The notes under the pieces were generated by a model. The model was not told the origin of the DNA. It ran no database searches and saw only the letters and a program-made list of their open reading frames with translations. A stretch of 64,000 bases of DNA from JALYUM01 sp036688685 (GTDB lineage Bacteria > Pseudomonadota > Gammaproteobacteria > Burkholderiales > Burkholderiaceae_D), in the NCBI RefSeq assembly GCF_036688685.1, contig NZ_JAQQPS010000025.1, positions 1-64,000 on the forward strand. Reading direction: 5' to 3'. The first letter of the stretch is position 1. Each line of letters starts with the position of its first letter. Positions 16,990-26,347 of the stretch are shown in pieces. Both the position numbers and the translations under genes were made by a program.

Positions 16990-17736
16990 ATGTACAAAAT
17001 CGTTTTCATGCGTCACGGCGAGTCCACCTGGAACCTCGATAACCGCTTCACGGGCTGGACCGATGTCGACCTGACGGAGAAGGGCGCCAGCGAAGCGCGC
17101 GCCGCCGGCCGCGTATTGAAAGAGGCCGGCTTCACGTTCGACCTGGCGTATACCTCGGTGCTGAAACGCGCGATTCGCACGCTGTGGCTGGCCATGGACG
17201 AAATGGACATGATGTGGTTGCCCATCAAAAACGACTGGCGCCTGAACGAGCGCCACTACGGCGCCCTGCAGGGTCTCGACAAGGCCGAAACGGCCGCAAA
17301 ATATGGCGACGCGCAGGTACTGGTCTGGCGCCGCAGCTACGATACGCCGCCGCCGGCCCTGGAAGCGGGCGACGCGCGCAGTTCTGCCACCGACCCGCGT
17401 TACGCCGCGCTCGACCCGGCCGCCATCCCGCTGACCGAATGCCTGAAGGACACCGTCGCGCGCGTGATGCCGGCCTGGGATGAAGAAATTGCCCCGGCCA
17501 TCCGTGCGGGGCGCCAGATTCTGATTTCCGCGCACGGCAACAGCCTGCGTGCCCTGATTAAAATGCTTGATGGCATCAGCGACGAAGACATCGTCGGCCT
17601 GAACATTCCGAACGGCCAGCCGCTGGTGTACGAGCTCGACGAAAACCTGAAGCCGATTCGCCATTACTATCTGGGCGACCAGGCCGCAATTGCCGCCGCC
17701 GTGGCGGCCGTGGCGAACCAGGGAAAGGCAAAGTAA
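16990..17736 (+). CDS. gpmA: 2,3-bisphosphoglycerate-dependent phosphoglycerate mutase
   Basis: 248 residues. The catalytic histidine lies in MRHGESTWNLDNRFTGW, the second in ISAHGNSLRALIK, and RLNERHYGALQGLDKAETA is diagnostic of the cofactor-dependent enzyme. It interconverts 3- and 2-phosphoglycerate in glycolysis. It is divergent from the rhodanese gene and heads gpmA-envC-ctpA, an arrangement conserved around secB/grxC in many proteobacteria. Confidence 0.95.
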   Translation: MYKIVFMRHGESTWNLDNRFTGWTDVDLTEKGASEARAAGRVLKEAGFTFDLAYTSVLKRAIRTLWLAMDEMDMMWLPIKNDWRLNERHYGALQGLDKAETAAKYGDAQVLVWRRSYDTPPPALEAGDARSSATDPRYAALDPAAIPLTECLKDTVARVMPAWDEEIAPAIRAGRQILISAHGNSLRALIKMLDGISDEDIVGLNIPNGQPLVYELDENLKPIRHYYLGDQAAIAAAVAAVANQGKAK

Positions 17737-17739
17737 GCT

Positions 17740-19188
17740 TTGCATCGTCACATCCGGAAGTCGGTCATCGCGGCGCTGTGCGCGCTGCTGGTGGCCGCCG
17801 CCGCGTCCGGCGCGCCTGCGCGCCCGACCGAGCGCAGTAAACAAAAAGCCGCCGCCGAAGCCGAGCGCGCCGGTATCCAGCAAAAACTGTCCGCGCTGAA
17901 ACGCGACATCAGCAAGACCGAAAGCGCAAAAGACGACGCCGCCGACACCCTGGCCGAATCCGAAGAAGCCATCTCCGACGCCAACCGCGCCTTGCGCGAC
18001 CTGGGCCAGGAGCAGGGCGCCACGAGCGCCAAGCTGGCCACGCTCGACGTCAACGAGCACAATCTCAATCGCACCATCGCCAGCCAGAAGCAGCAACTGG
18101 CCAAATTGCTGCGCCAGCATTATGTGGCCGGCAACGAAGACCGCATCAAGCTGCTGCTGTCGGGCGACAATCCGAACCGCATCAACCGCGATTTGCAGAT
18201 GCTGTCGTATGTATCGCAGGCGCAGGCGCGCCTGCTCGCCTCGCTGCGCGCCAACCTCGCCGCGGTCGAGGCGAACAAGGAACAGACCCAGAACGCGAAG
18301 GACGAACTGGAAGAGATCGCCCAGGAACAGCGCGACCAGAAAGTCACGCTGGAAAAAGAGAAAGCGCGAAGGGCTGCTTTACTGGGCACGCTGTCGAGCA
18401 AACTAGTGGCGCAACGCAAGGAAGCGGGCAACCTGGCGCGCGACGAGCAGCGCATGAGCGGGCTGGTCGATCAATTGTCCAAACTGATACGCGAGCAAGC
18501 CATTGCTGCCGCGGCCGAACGCAAGCGTCTGCAAGCGGTGGCCGAGGCACGCGCGAAGGCGGCGGCTGAAGCAAAGCTGGTGGCGGAAGCGCGCGCACGC
18601 GCGGAGCGGGCCGAGCGTGAACGCGCGCGCCTGGCGCAGCAGCAGAGTCACAAGCCGGGTAAACCAGTGAAGCCGGAACCGGAGCCGCGCATTGTCGAGC
18701 AGCGTCCGGTCGAGCGGCCTGTTCCTGAAGAAAAGCCCGATCCGGCCGCGGCGCGCGCTGCCGATATCGCGCTCGCGCCCGCCGCACCGGACGGCGCCTT
18801 TGCCAGCCTGCGCGGCCGCATGGCAGCGCCAATCAGCGGCCGCGTTGCGGCGCGCTTCGGCGCCAAGCGCGGCGACGGCCCGACCTGGAAAGGCATGTTC
18901 ATCAAAGCGGCCGAAGGGTCCGATGTGCGCGCCGTGGCCGGCGGGCGTGTCGTGTTCGCCAACTGGATGCGCGGCTTCGGCAATCTGATCATTGTCGACC
19001 ATGGCAGCGAGTACCTGTCGATCTATGGAAACAACCAGACTTTACTGAAACACGCCGGCGATACGGTCAAGGCGGGCGACCAGATTGCGAGCGCGGGCAA
19101 CACCGGCGGCAACGAAGAATCGGGGCTATACTTTGAACTCAGGCACCTGGGCAAGGCGTTCGACCCTGCCAGCTGGATCAAATTCTAA
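17740..19188 (+). CDS. envC: Murein hydrolase activator (EnvC-like, degenerate LytM/M23 domain)
   Basis: 482 residues: signal peptide (to about residue 27), a long coiled coil (about 35-270, Glu/Ala/Lys/Arg-rich), a Pro/Glu linker, then a C-terminal LytM domain. In that domain the zinc-ligand positions are lost: GAKRGDGPTWKG lacks the usual first His and LYFELRH replaces HxH. EnvC proteins lack hydrolase activity and activate amidases at the septum. The start is a TTG at 17740, 3 nt after gpmA, because no better ATG precedes the signal peptide. Confidence 0.88.
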   Translation: MHRHIRKSVIAALCALLVAAAASGAPARPTERSKQKAAAEAERAGIQQKLSALKRDISKTESAKDDAADTLAESEEAISDANRALRDLGQEQGATSAKLATLDVNEHNLNRTIASQKQQLAKLLRQHYVAGNEDRIKLLLSGDNPNRINRDLQMLSYVSQAQARLLASLRANLAAVEANKEQTQNAKDELEEIAQEQRDQKVTLEKEKARRAALLGTLSSKLVAQRKEAGNLARDEQRMSGLVDQLSKLIREQAIAAAAERKRLQAVAEARAKAAAEAKLVAEARARAERAERERARLAQQQSHKPGKPVKPEPEPRIVEQRPVERPVPEEKPDPAAARAADIALAPAAPDGAFASLRGRMAAPISGRVAARFGAKRGDGPTWKGMFIKAAEGSDVRAVAGGRVVFANWMRGFGNLIIVDHGSEYLSIYGNNQTLLKHAGDTVKAGDQIASAGNTGGNEESGLYFELRHLGKAFDPASWIKF

Positions 19189-19200
19189 GGGCATTGCATC

Positions 19201-20685
19201 ATGGGTAACAGAGTCAAAAATGTCGCGCTGATCGGTATCGGCATCGTGGTCGGCGTGGCCGCGTCGGTCCAGGTAACCGCCTATGCACAGAAGCCCGGTC
19301 CAAGCCCGTTGCCGCTGGATGAATTGCGCCAGCTGGCCGATGTGTATGGTCTCATCAAGAGCGATTACGTCGAGCCGGTGGCCGACAAAAAACTGCTGTC
19401 GAAAGCCATCAGCGGCATGGTCGCCTCGCTCGACCCGCACTCGGTCTACCTCGACAAGGAAGCGTATACCGAGATGCGCGAAAGCGTGCAGGGCAAGTTC
19501 GTCGGCCTGGGCGTGGAAGTGTCGATGGAAGACGGCTACGTGAAAATCATTTCGCCGATCGACGATTCGCCGGCCTACCGGGTCGGCATCAAGGCCGGCG
19601 ATCTGATTACCCGCATCGACAGCACGCCGGTGAAGGGCATGTCGCTCGACGAAGCCATCAAGAAAATGCGCGGCGTTCCGTTCAGCAAAGTGGTACTCAC
19701 CATTGCCCGCCGCGGCGAAGACAAGCCGTGGGTGGTGCCGGTCACGCGCGAAGAAATCAAGATGGCCAGCGTGAAGTCGAAGATGGTCGAGCCGGGTTAC
19801 GGCTGGGTGCGCGTGTCGCAATTCCAGGAAGAGACCGTCGAGGAACTGGTGACCAAAATCGGCGAGCTGTACACGCAGAACCCCGCCTTGAAAGGGCTGG
19901 TGCTGGACTTGCGCAATGATCCGGGCGGTTTGTTACCGAGCGCAATCGGCGTCTCCAGTGCCTTTTTGGCCAGCGATCAATTGATCGTTTCCACGGCAGG
20001 GCAGGTGGCCGATTCAAACAAAAAATTCTATGGCCGGCGCGAGTTTTACGCACCGGCTGGCGCCGATCCGCTGGCCAAGTTGCCGGCGGCATTGAAAACG
20101 GTGCCGATGGTGGTGCTGGTCAACACGGGTTCGGCGTCGGCGTCGGAAATCGTGGCTGGCGCGCTGCAGGATTACAAGCGCGCCATCGTGATGGGCAGCC
20201 AGACCTTCGGCAAAGGTTCGGTACAAACCTTGCGTCCGCTCGGTCCCGATACCGCCGTGAAAATCACCACCGCGCGCTACTTCACGCCGAAGGGCCGCTC
20301 GATCCAGGCGCGCGGCATCGTGCCCGATATCGCGGTCGATGAATCGGCAGAAGGCGATGGCCTGAACGCGCTGCGCATGCGCGAGGCCGACCTGGAAGGG
20401 CACCTGTCGAACAAGGGTGACAAGGAGCCGTCCGCCAAGGACAAGCGCGATGCACTGGAAGAAGACCAGCGTGCCGCGGCGCTGATGCGGGACCGCAAGC
20501 CGCTCGATCTGGGCGGCAAGGACGATTTTCAATTAGCGCAGGCGCTCAACCATTTCAAAGGCTTGCCGGTGCAAAAGGCGAAGAGCGGTGCGGAGCTGGA
20601 CAAGGCTGCTGCTGCGCTGCCGGCGACCGAGAAAAAACCGTCGGAGACGGCGCCGCCTGAATTGAAGCGCACCAGGAAGCAGTGA
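19201..20685 (+). CDS. ctpA: Carboxy-terminal processing protease (S41 family)
   Basis: 494 residues. An N-terminal signal/anchor helix is followed by YVEPVADKKLLSKAISGMVASLDPHS, a PDZ domain (about 95-170), and the S41 core with catalytic Ser in GSASASEIVAGAL and catalytic Lys in SQTFGKGSVQT. It trims the C-termini of periplasmic and envelope proteins. The tail beyond residue 390 is charged and low in complexity. It follows envC by 12 nt and ends the operon at a strong terminator. Confidence 0.94.
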   Translation: MGNRVKNVALIGIGIVVGVAASVQVTAYAQKPGPSPLPLDELRQLADVYGLIKSDYVEPVADKKLLSKAISGMVASLDPHSVYLDKEAYTEMRESVQGKFVGLGVEVSMEDGYVKIISPIDDSPAYRVGIKAGDLITRIDSTPVKGMSLDEAIKKMRGVPFSKVVLTIARRGEDKPWVVPVTREEIKMASVKSKMVEPGYGWVRVSQFQEETVEELVTKIGELYTQNPALKGLVLDLRNDPGGLLPSAIGVSSAFLASDQLIVSTAGQVADSNKKFYGRREFYAPAGADPLAKLPAALKTVPMVVLVNTGSASASEIVAGALQDYKRAIVMGSQTFGKGSVQTLRPLGPDTAVKITTARYFTPKGRSIQARGIVPDIAVDESAEGDGLNALRMREADLEGHLSNKGDKEPSAKDKRDALEEDQRAAALMRDRKPLDLGGKDDFQLAQALNHFKGLPVQKAKSGAELDKAAAALPATEKKPSETAPPELKRTRKQ

Positions 20686-20692
20686 TGATGTT

Positions 20693-20723
20693 AAAAAACC
20701 AGGTCGCGTGCCTGGTTTTTTTT
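20693..20723 (+). terminator. Terminator of the gpmA-envC-ctpA operon
   Basis: AAAAAACCAGG pairs with CCTGGTTTTTT around a 7-nt loop and ends in eight T residues. Confidence 0.88.
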
Positions 20724-20740
20724 GATTCAGAAGAGGTGGT

Positions 20741-20768
20741 ATAGGTTCCCGCCTGCGCGGGAATGACG
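20741..20768. repeat. Half copy of the intergenic inverted-repeat element
   Basis: The 28 nt ATAGGTTCCCGCC...GGGAATGACG match only the right arm of the elements at 14329 and 60497. No left arm is found nearby. Confidence 0.6.
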
Positions 20769-20812
20769 GTTTGAAAGCAAACGCTAAAATACAGTTAGCG
20801 GTGTTTTACCAG

Positions 20813-21805
20813 CTACACACCCCCCAGCACCTCGGTATTCAAAATCCCGCTCGGCTTCCCGTCCGCGAAATTGGCGACATTCCGCAACGCCGCCCCGAAA
20901 TACAGCTCGTAACTATCCTTCTCCACATAGCCCAGATGCGGCGTCGCCAGCACCATCGGCATTTTTAACAAGGCAGCATCGAGCGGCAAGGGCTCGCTGG
21001 TGAACACATCCACGGCCGCCGCTCCCGGATGCCCTTTCTTCAATCCATCTTCCAGCGCATTCTCCGCCACCAGCTCAGCCCGGCTTGTATTGACGAACAG
21101 CGCATCCGGCTTCATGCGCGCCAGGTCTTCCGCCGTGACGATCCCGCGCGTGGCATCGGCCAGGCGCAAATGCAAGGTCAGCACATCGGCCCGCTCAAAG
21201 AAGCTTTCCCGGCTGGCTGCAGCCTCGCGCCCATCTGCCACTGCCGCGGCCCGGCTCGCCTCGCTGCCCCAGACCAGCACCGACATGCCAAACGCCTCCG
21301 CGTACCCTGCCACCATCTTGCCGATCTTGCCGTAACCCCAGATCGCCAGCGTGCGGCCCTTGAGCACGCGGCCCAGGCCGTTGAACGGCTGGTGAATCGA
21401 GGCGATCTGCCACAGGCCATCCTTCAAATTGCTGGCGTATGGGACGATCTTGCGGCTGGCCGCCATGATCAGCGCCCAGGTCAGTTCGGCTGGTGCCACC
21501 GGCGAGCCAACCCCTTCTGCAATCGCGATCTTGTGCGCCGTGGCAGCAGCCACATCGACGTGTCCCGCCAGCTTGCCGGTCTGCGAAATCAATTTTAAGT
21601 TTGGCAACTTGGCCAGCAATGCAGCGGGGAAGGCCGTGCGCTCACGGATCAGCACCAGCGCGTCGAATGGCGCCAGGCGAATGGCCAGCTGGCCCAAACC
21701 ACGGGTGGAATTGGTGAACACTTTGACCTCGTGGCCGTCCAATAGTTTGAAGCAGTCGAGCGTGCGGACTGCATCCTGGAAATCGTCAAGAATCGCAATT
21801 TTCAT
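20813..21805 (-). CDS. D-2-hydroxyacid dehydrogenase family protein
   Basis: 330 residues. NAD-binding Rossmann motif is WGYGKIGKMVAGYAEAFG. Catalytic residues are the Arg in NTSRAELV, the Glu in the TSEPLP region and the His in ATPHLGYVEKDSYE. The family reduces 2-keto acids or oxidises D-2-hydroxyacids such as glycerate or phosphoglycerate. The substrate cannot be read from sequence, and the gene stands alone, convergent with ctpA. ATG at 21805 gives MKIAILDDFQDAV, a standard start. Confidence 0.88.
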   Translation of the reverse strand: MKIAILDDFQDAVRTLDCFKLLDGHEVKVFTNSTRGLGQLAIRLAPFDALVLIRERTAFPAALLAKLPNLKLISQTGKLAGHVDVAAATAHKIAIAEGVGSPVAPAELTWALIMAASRKIVPYASNLKDGLWQIASIHQPFNGLGRVLKGRTLAIWGYGKIGKMVAGYAEAFGMSVLVWGSEASRAAAVADGREAAASRESFFERADVLTLHLRLADATRGIVTAEDLARMKPDALFVNTSRAELVAENALEDGLKKGHPGAAAVDVFTSEPLPLDAALLKMPMVLATPHLGYVEKDSYELYFGAALRNVANFADGKPSGILNTEVLGGV

Positions 21806-22044
21806 GGTAGTTGCCAGAAGTTATTAAAAGATTCGTAATGGAATGACATAATTTACAGATTTGCAAATAGCCCACTACATTACTCAACTATTGTTACTAC
21901 ATTTTTGGGTTTCAGCGGGATAAATGACCCAAATCCGGGTGTACAATCGGCCGACTTGAGGGTTTGACAGCATCAAAACGTATAACTGATTGCTTCCCCT
22001 GAATGTCCGCACTACAGAATTTTTTACTTTGTATTGGAGGTCCC

Positions 22045-23898
22045 ATGAACCAACCCGTGATGGGCGGCGTCGCCGCTTTGAACGTCCCAGCTTACATCAA
22101 ACACCAAAAGCTGATCAATTGGGTGGCAGATATCGCCGCCCTCACCAAGCCGGCCAGCATCTACTGGTGCGACGGCTCGGAAGAAGAGTATGACCGCCTG
22201 TGCCAGCTGATGGTCGACGGCGGCACGATGAAGCGCCTCAATCCCGCCAAGCGTCCGAATTCCTACCTTGCCCAGTCCGACCCGACCGATGTTGCGCGTG
22301 TCGAGGACCGCACCTACATCTGCTCGGCCACCAAAGAGCAGGCCGGTCCCACCAACAACTGGATGGCCCCCGCCGAGATGCGCGATACCTTGCACGGCCT
22401 GTTCGACGGCTGCATGGCCGGCCGCGTCCTGTACGTGGTGCCGTTTTCGATGGGACCGCTGGGTTCGCCGATCGCCCACATCGGCGTCGAGCTGTCCGAC
22501 TCGCCCTACGTTGCCGTCAACATGCGCATCATGACGCGCATGGGCAAAGCCGTGTACGACGTGCTGGGTACCGATGGTGAATTTGTCCCGTGCGTGCACA
22601 GCGTCGGCGCGCCGCTGGCGGCCGGCCAGAAGGATGTCGCCTGGCCATGTAATCCGACCAAATACATCGTCCACTACCCTGAAACCCGCGAAATCTGGTC
22701 CTATGGTTCCGGTTACGGCGGCAATGCGCTGCTCGGCAAAAAATGCTTTGCCTTGCGCATCGCCTCGAACATGGGCTACCAGGAAGCCCAACAGGGCGGC
22801 ACCGGCTGGCTGGCCGAGCACATGCTGATCCTCGGCGTCGAATCGCCAGAGGGCAAGAAACACTACGTCGCAGCGGCCTTTCCATCGGCTTGCGGCAAGA
22901 CCAACTTCGCCATGCTGATCCCGCCGGCCGGCTTCGATGGCTGGAAAGTCACCACCATCGGCGACGACATCGCCTGGATCAAGCCGGGCGCTGACGGCCG
23001 CCTGTACGCCATCAATCCCGAGGCAGGCTATTTTGGCGTGGCCCCGGGCACCAACGAAAAAACCAACTTCAATTGCATGGCGTCGATGAAGGAAAACACG
23101 ATCTTCACCAACGTCGCGCTGACCGACGATGGCGACGTGTGGTGGGAGGGCCTGACCAAGGAAGCACCTGCGCACCTGATCGACTGGCAAGGTAAAGACT
23201 GGACGCCGGCGTCGACCGGCAAAGCCGCGCACCCGAACGCCCGCTTTACGGTGGCAGCGACGCAGAACCCGGTCATCGATGCGGCCTGGGATGACCCGGC
23301 CGGCGTGCCAATCTCGGCCTTCATTTTCGGCGGCCGCCGTTCGACCACGGTGCCGCTCGTGACCGAAGCGCGCAACTGGACCGAAGGTGTCTACATGGCC
23401 GCGACCATGGGCTCCGAGACCACCGCTGCCGCTGCCGGCCAGCAGGGCGTCGTGCGCCGCGATCCATTCGCCATGCTGCCGTTCATCGGCTACAACATGA
23501 GCGACTACTTCCAGCACTGGCTCGACCTGGGCAGCAAGATCGGTGCTGCGGCGCCTAAAATCTTCTGCGTCAACTGGTTCCGTACCGATGCCGACGGCAA
23601 ATTCGTCTGGCCTGGTTTTGGCGACAATATGCGCGTCCTGAAATGGATGCTCGAGCGCATCGAGGGCAAGGCCGGTGGCGTGGAAAACCTGTTTGGCATG
23701 ACGCCTTCCTACGAAGATATCAACTGGAACGGTTCCGACTTCAGTGCCGAGCAATTCGCCCAGATTACCTCGGTGGACAAGCATGCCTGGATCGAAGAAC
23801 TGAAATTGCATACCGAACTGTTCGACAAGCTGGCATACCACTTGCCGGCCGAATTGACGGATGCCAAAGCCGCGTTGGAATCCAAATTGGCCAGTTGA
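22045..23898 (+). CDS. pckG: Phosphoenolpyruvate carboxykinase (GTP)
   Basis: 617 residues, normal for the GTP-dependent enzyme. Key blocks are the PSACGKTNFAML P-loop, TIGDDIAWI metal-binding segment, GGRRSTTVPLV and FGDNMRVLKWMLER. It converts oxaloacetate to PEP, the first step of gluconeogenesis. GGAGG 5 nt upstream supports ATG 22045; an in-frame upstream start at 22003 lacks family sequence. The 239-nt upstream gap is AT-richer and probably holds its promoter. Confidence 0.95.
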   Translation: MNQPVMGGVAALNVPAYIKHQKLINWVADIAALTKPASIYWCDGSEEEYDRLCQLMVDGGTMKRLNPAKRPNSYLAQSDPTDVARVEDRTYICSATKEQAGPTNNWMAPAEMRDTLHGLFDGCMAGRVLYVVPFSMGPLGSPIAHIGVELSDSPYVAVNMRIMTRMGKAVYDVLGTDGEFVPCVHSVGAPLAAGQKDVAWPCNPTKYIVHYPETREIWSYGSGYGGNALLGKKCFALRIASNMGYQEAQQGGTGWLAEHMLILGVESPEGKKHYVAAAFPSACGKTNFAMLIPPAGFDGWKVTTIGDDIAWIKPGADGRLYAINPEAGYFGVAPGTNEKTNFNCMASMKENTIFTNVALTDDGDVWWEGLTKEAPAHLIDWQGKDWTPASTGKAAHPNARFTVAATQNPVIDAAWDDPAGVPISAFIFGGRRSTTVPLVTEARNWTEGVYMAATMGSETTAAAAGQQGVVRRDPFAMLPFIGYNMSDYFQHWLDLGSKIGAAAPKIFCVNWFRTDADGKFVWPGFGDNMRVLKWMLERIEGKAGGVENLFGMTPSYEDINWNGSDFSAEQFAQITSVDKHAWIEELKLHTELFDKLAYHLPAELTDAKAALESKLAS

Positions 23899-23957
23899 AC
23901 TAAAATTGCCTGCCGCGTCATGCAAGGTGGCGCTGCAGGCAGTTCCCGACGCCGAGC

Positions 23958-24716
23958 TTAACTGCGGCGGCGGCGCGCCAGCGTCAGTGCAAGCATGGCT
24001 GCGATTGCGAGGGCGATAGATGATGGCTCAGGGATACTGGGTGGGACGACGACCTGGCCGGCCGTGCCAAAGCGCAGGTTATCGATCGCAAAGCCTGATG
24101 GTTCGTTTCCGGCAAGGCTGAACAGCAGGCCGGCGATCGTGGCGCTTCCGTCCTGTGTTGCCAGGCCAAGAAATTCAATGCCCAAGCCTTGATTGCTCAT
24201 CGTGCCAAGGACGGAACCATCGAACCCGAACGCTGTGATCACCGTGCCCGCGATGCCGTCGAAATAGCCGCCATCAAGGCCCACTGCTGTCAATCCGACA
24301 CTGAACAGGATCGCAATCGGGCCATTGAAGGTCGGCGTTCCGCTCAGGACGGGGGAACTCGGATTGGCGCTATCCTGGGAAATGAAGGCGCCGCCCGCAG
24401 CGAGCGCCAGGCTTAGTGGGCCAGTTGGCGTGCCGGTTACACAGCCGGTCGGCGCAGCACCTGGCGAGCATGCGCCAGCCGAAATAGACTGACCCGTGAA
24501 ATAACTGCCGAAGCTGACCGACGGCGCAGTGGCGCCGCCGCCGTAGTCGACCGGGTTATAAATGGGATTCATCGTACCCAGGGCCATCTCACTGAAGGTA
24601 ATCAGACCGGCTTGCGGCGTAAAGGCTTTTGCGTCGATCCTGACAACGGACGCGTTGACGTTCATGCTGGCCGTAATAAAAAATATCGTGAAACCCAATT
24701 TTTTGAGCATATTCAT
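23958..24716 (-). CDS. PEP-CTERM sorting-domain protein
   Basis: 252 residues: signal peptide (to about 22), a low-complexity Gly/Ala/Ser/Thr-rich body with LITFSEMALGTMNPIYNP, and a C-terminal sorting signal of IPEPSS, a hydrophobic helix and LARRRRS. Such proteins are processed by exosortase and reach the surface or the exopolysaccharide matrix. No exosortase is in this window. AGGGAA precedes the ATG at 24716 (a second ATG is at 24710). A GG-N10-GC promoter lies upstream. Function of the body is unknown. Confidence 0.85.
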   Translation of the reverse strand: MNMLKKLGFTIFFITASMNVNASVVRIDAKAFTPQAGLITFSEMALGTMNPIYNPVDYGGGATAPSVSFGSYFTGQSISAGACSPGAAPTGCVTGTPTGPLSLALAAGGAFISQDSANPSSPVLSGTPTFNGPIAILFSVGLTAVGLDGGYFDGIAGTVITAFGFDGSVLGTMSNQGLGIEFLGLATQDGSATIAGLLFSLAGNEPSGFAIDNLRFGTAGQVVVPPSIPEPSSIALAIAAMLALTLARRRRS

Positions 24717-25268
24717 GTTATTCCCTTTGCTGGTTGGTTAATGAAGCACGAATCAGCTAAGCATTATCTGTGCCAAATATAAAATTCCAATTAAATCAAT
24801 AACTTAACTATTAGTATTTTTCAATCGAAATAATTTTGTAAAAATGTTCGACAGTTTTCGTCAATTGCTTGTCGAGTTAATTTTTCAATTTACCTGATTC
24901 ATCATTAGTTCTACCTGGGGAAATATTTTCTACATGCAAAAATCGTCGGTAAAAAGCAACTGAAATTAATTCCATTCATGGCGGGTTTGGTACTGTCGAT
25001 GTCATGGGAATAAAAGTGTGGCCTATGAAATATTTAGTATTCAGCGGTATTTTGAATTAAACGATTGCACAAGATTTCTGGGAAAAATATATGCGATCAA
25101 TGACTGGATCGCTTATTTGAAGTAAACCTGGAAATCAGGGATGTTCCAGGCGGCCGATGCGCGTCGCCCACCGTTTCAGGTGGCGTTTTATTTTTCGTAT
25201 AATTGCTTGACCCTCACCCAACGTCAGCCTCCAAAGTGTGTTCAACGCTGACGAATCAAGGAAATACG
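24717..25268. other. AT-rich intergenic region
   Basis: 552 nt between divergent genes, much richer in A and T than its surroundings. It holds the sigma-54-type motif at 24761-24776 and, near 25200, the leader of the MerR-family gene. I see no coding frame, tRNA or hairpin terminator in the middle 400 nt. Confidence 0.7.
24761..24776 (-). promoter_or_regulatory. Sigma-54-type promoter of PEP-CTERM gene 1
   Basis: Minus strand reads TTGGCACAGATAATGC: a TGGCAC -24 element and a GC -12 element with the required GG-N10-GC spacing, about 45 nt before the ATG. The promoter at 54948-54963 is nearly identical. PEP-CTERM genes are reported to be under PrsK/PrsR-RpoN control in related bacteria. Confidence 0.7.
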
Positions 25269-26309
25269 ATGCTGCTCAAAATAGGTGACCTCGCAAAACG
25301 CACCGGCCTCACGGTCCGCGCGCTGCACCATTACGACAGCATCGGCCTCCTGACCCCGTCAGCGCGTTCCGACGCCGGCTACCGCCTCTACACCGCAGCC
25401 GACATTGCGCGCCTGCACCAGGTTCTGGCTTTGCGCCAGTGCGGCCTGTCGCTGGCCGATATCGGAACGACCCTCACCACGGACGAGATCCCACTCGCCG
25501 CCATCGTGTCCCGCCAGATCGCCATGCTTGAGCAACAAATCGCCGGGGCCGACGCCCTGCGCGCGCGCCTGCAGCGGCTGCAAGGACAACTGGCAGGCGG
25601 GCAGGAACCTGACCTGGCCGACTGGTTGACAACGCTGGAGCAGATGACGATGTTCGATAAATATTTCACACCCGAGGAACTGAAGGAATTGCCGCTGTAC
25701 GAACCCACGCCCGCCATCACCGAAGCGTGGCAAGCGCTGGTGGCCGCCGTGCAGGCGCAGATGGATGGCGGCGCCCGCGCAACCGACCCAGAGCCGCAAG
25801 CGCTGGCGCAGCGCTGGATGCACATGGTCAAGCGCGACACCGCCAACAACCCGGTGCTGTTTGCCAAACTGAATGCCATGCACGAGCAGGAGCCGGCCTT
25901 GCAGGCGTCGTCCGGCGTCACGCCGGCGCTGATGCAATTTGTGCTGGCGGCCACGCATGAAAGCAAGACGGCGCTGTACCGGCCCTACCTGGACGACGCC
26001 GAGTTTGCGTTCTTGCGAGACAATATCGGCAAGCGCGGTGGTGAATGGCCGCCATTGATTGCCAAGGTGCGCCAGGCGATGCAGGCGGGGCAGGCGCCCG
26101 TCTCGCCCGAGGGGCAAGCGCTGGCGCTGCAGTGGTTCGATTTGTTTCGTTCGTTCGCCGGCGACAATCCGGCCACGCAGGCGAAGATCCGCAAGGCGCT
26201 GGTGGAGGAGCCGCGGCTGACGGACGGCGGCATGGTCGATGCGGCGATGCGCGATTACATCAGGACAGCGATGCAGTCACTGGCGCCCGGTTCCGGAACC
26301 AGCGCGTAG
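25269..26309 (+). CDS. MerR-family regulator with two TipAS-like repeats
   Basis: 346 residues. The N-terminal MerR domain (KIGDLAKRTGLTVRALHHYDSIGLL, residues 4-28, and GYRLYTAADIARLHQVLALR) is followed by a dimerisation helix. Two copies of an all-helical ligand-binding module come next, about residues 130-225 and 240-340. Both contain a W...(L/F)... AL(A/V) QRW/QWF helix and a D(T/N)PA/N-P-x-x-x-A-K motif. TipAS-type domains bind drugs or peptides. The duplication is uncommon. The regulated gene is not obvious; the next gene is convergent. Confidence 0.8.
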   Translation: MLLKIGDLAKRTGLTVRALHHYDSIGLLTPSARSDAGYRLYTAADIARLHQVLALRQCGLSLADIGTTLTTDEIPLAAIVSRQIAMLEQQIAGADALRARLQRLQGQLAGGQEPDLADWLTTLEQMTMFDKYFTPEELKELPLYEPTPAITEAWQALVAAVQAQMDGGARATDPEPQALAQRWMHMVKRDTANNPVLFAKLNAMHEQEPALQASSGVTPALMQFVLAATHESKTALYRPYLDDAEFAFLRDNIGKRGGEWPPLIAKVRQAMQAGQAPVSPEGQALALQWFDLFRSFAGDNPATQAKIRKALVEEPRLTDGGMVDAAMRDYIRTAMQSLAPGSGTSA

Positions 26310-26347
26310 CTTGCCCAGCTACGGTATCTGCGCGGTTATCGATACCG

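Noticed and set aside
22024..23925. A 633-codon open frame on the minus strand opposite pckG
   Set aside because: It lies fully antisense to a clear GTP-PEPCK gene, is rich in His/Arg/Gly/Gln as GC-rich shadow frames are, and has no ribosome site or domain.
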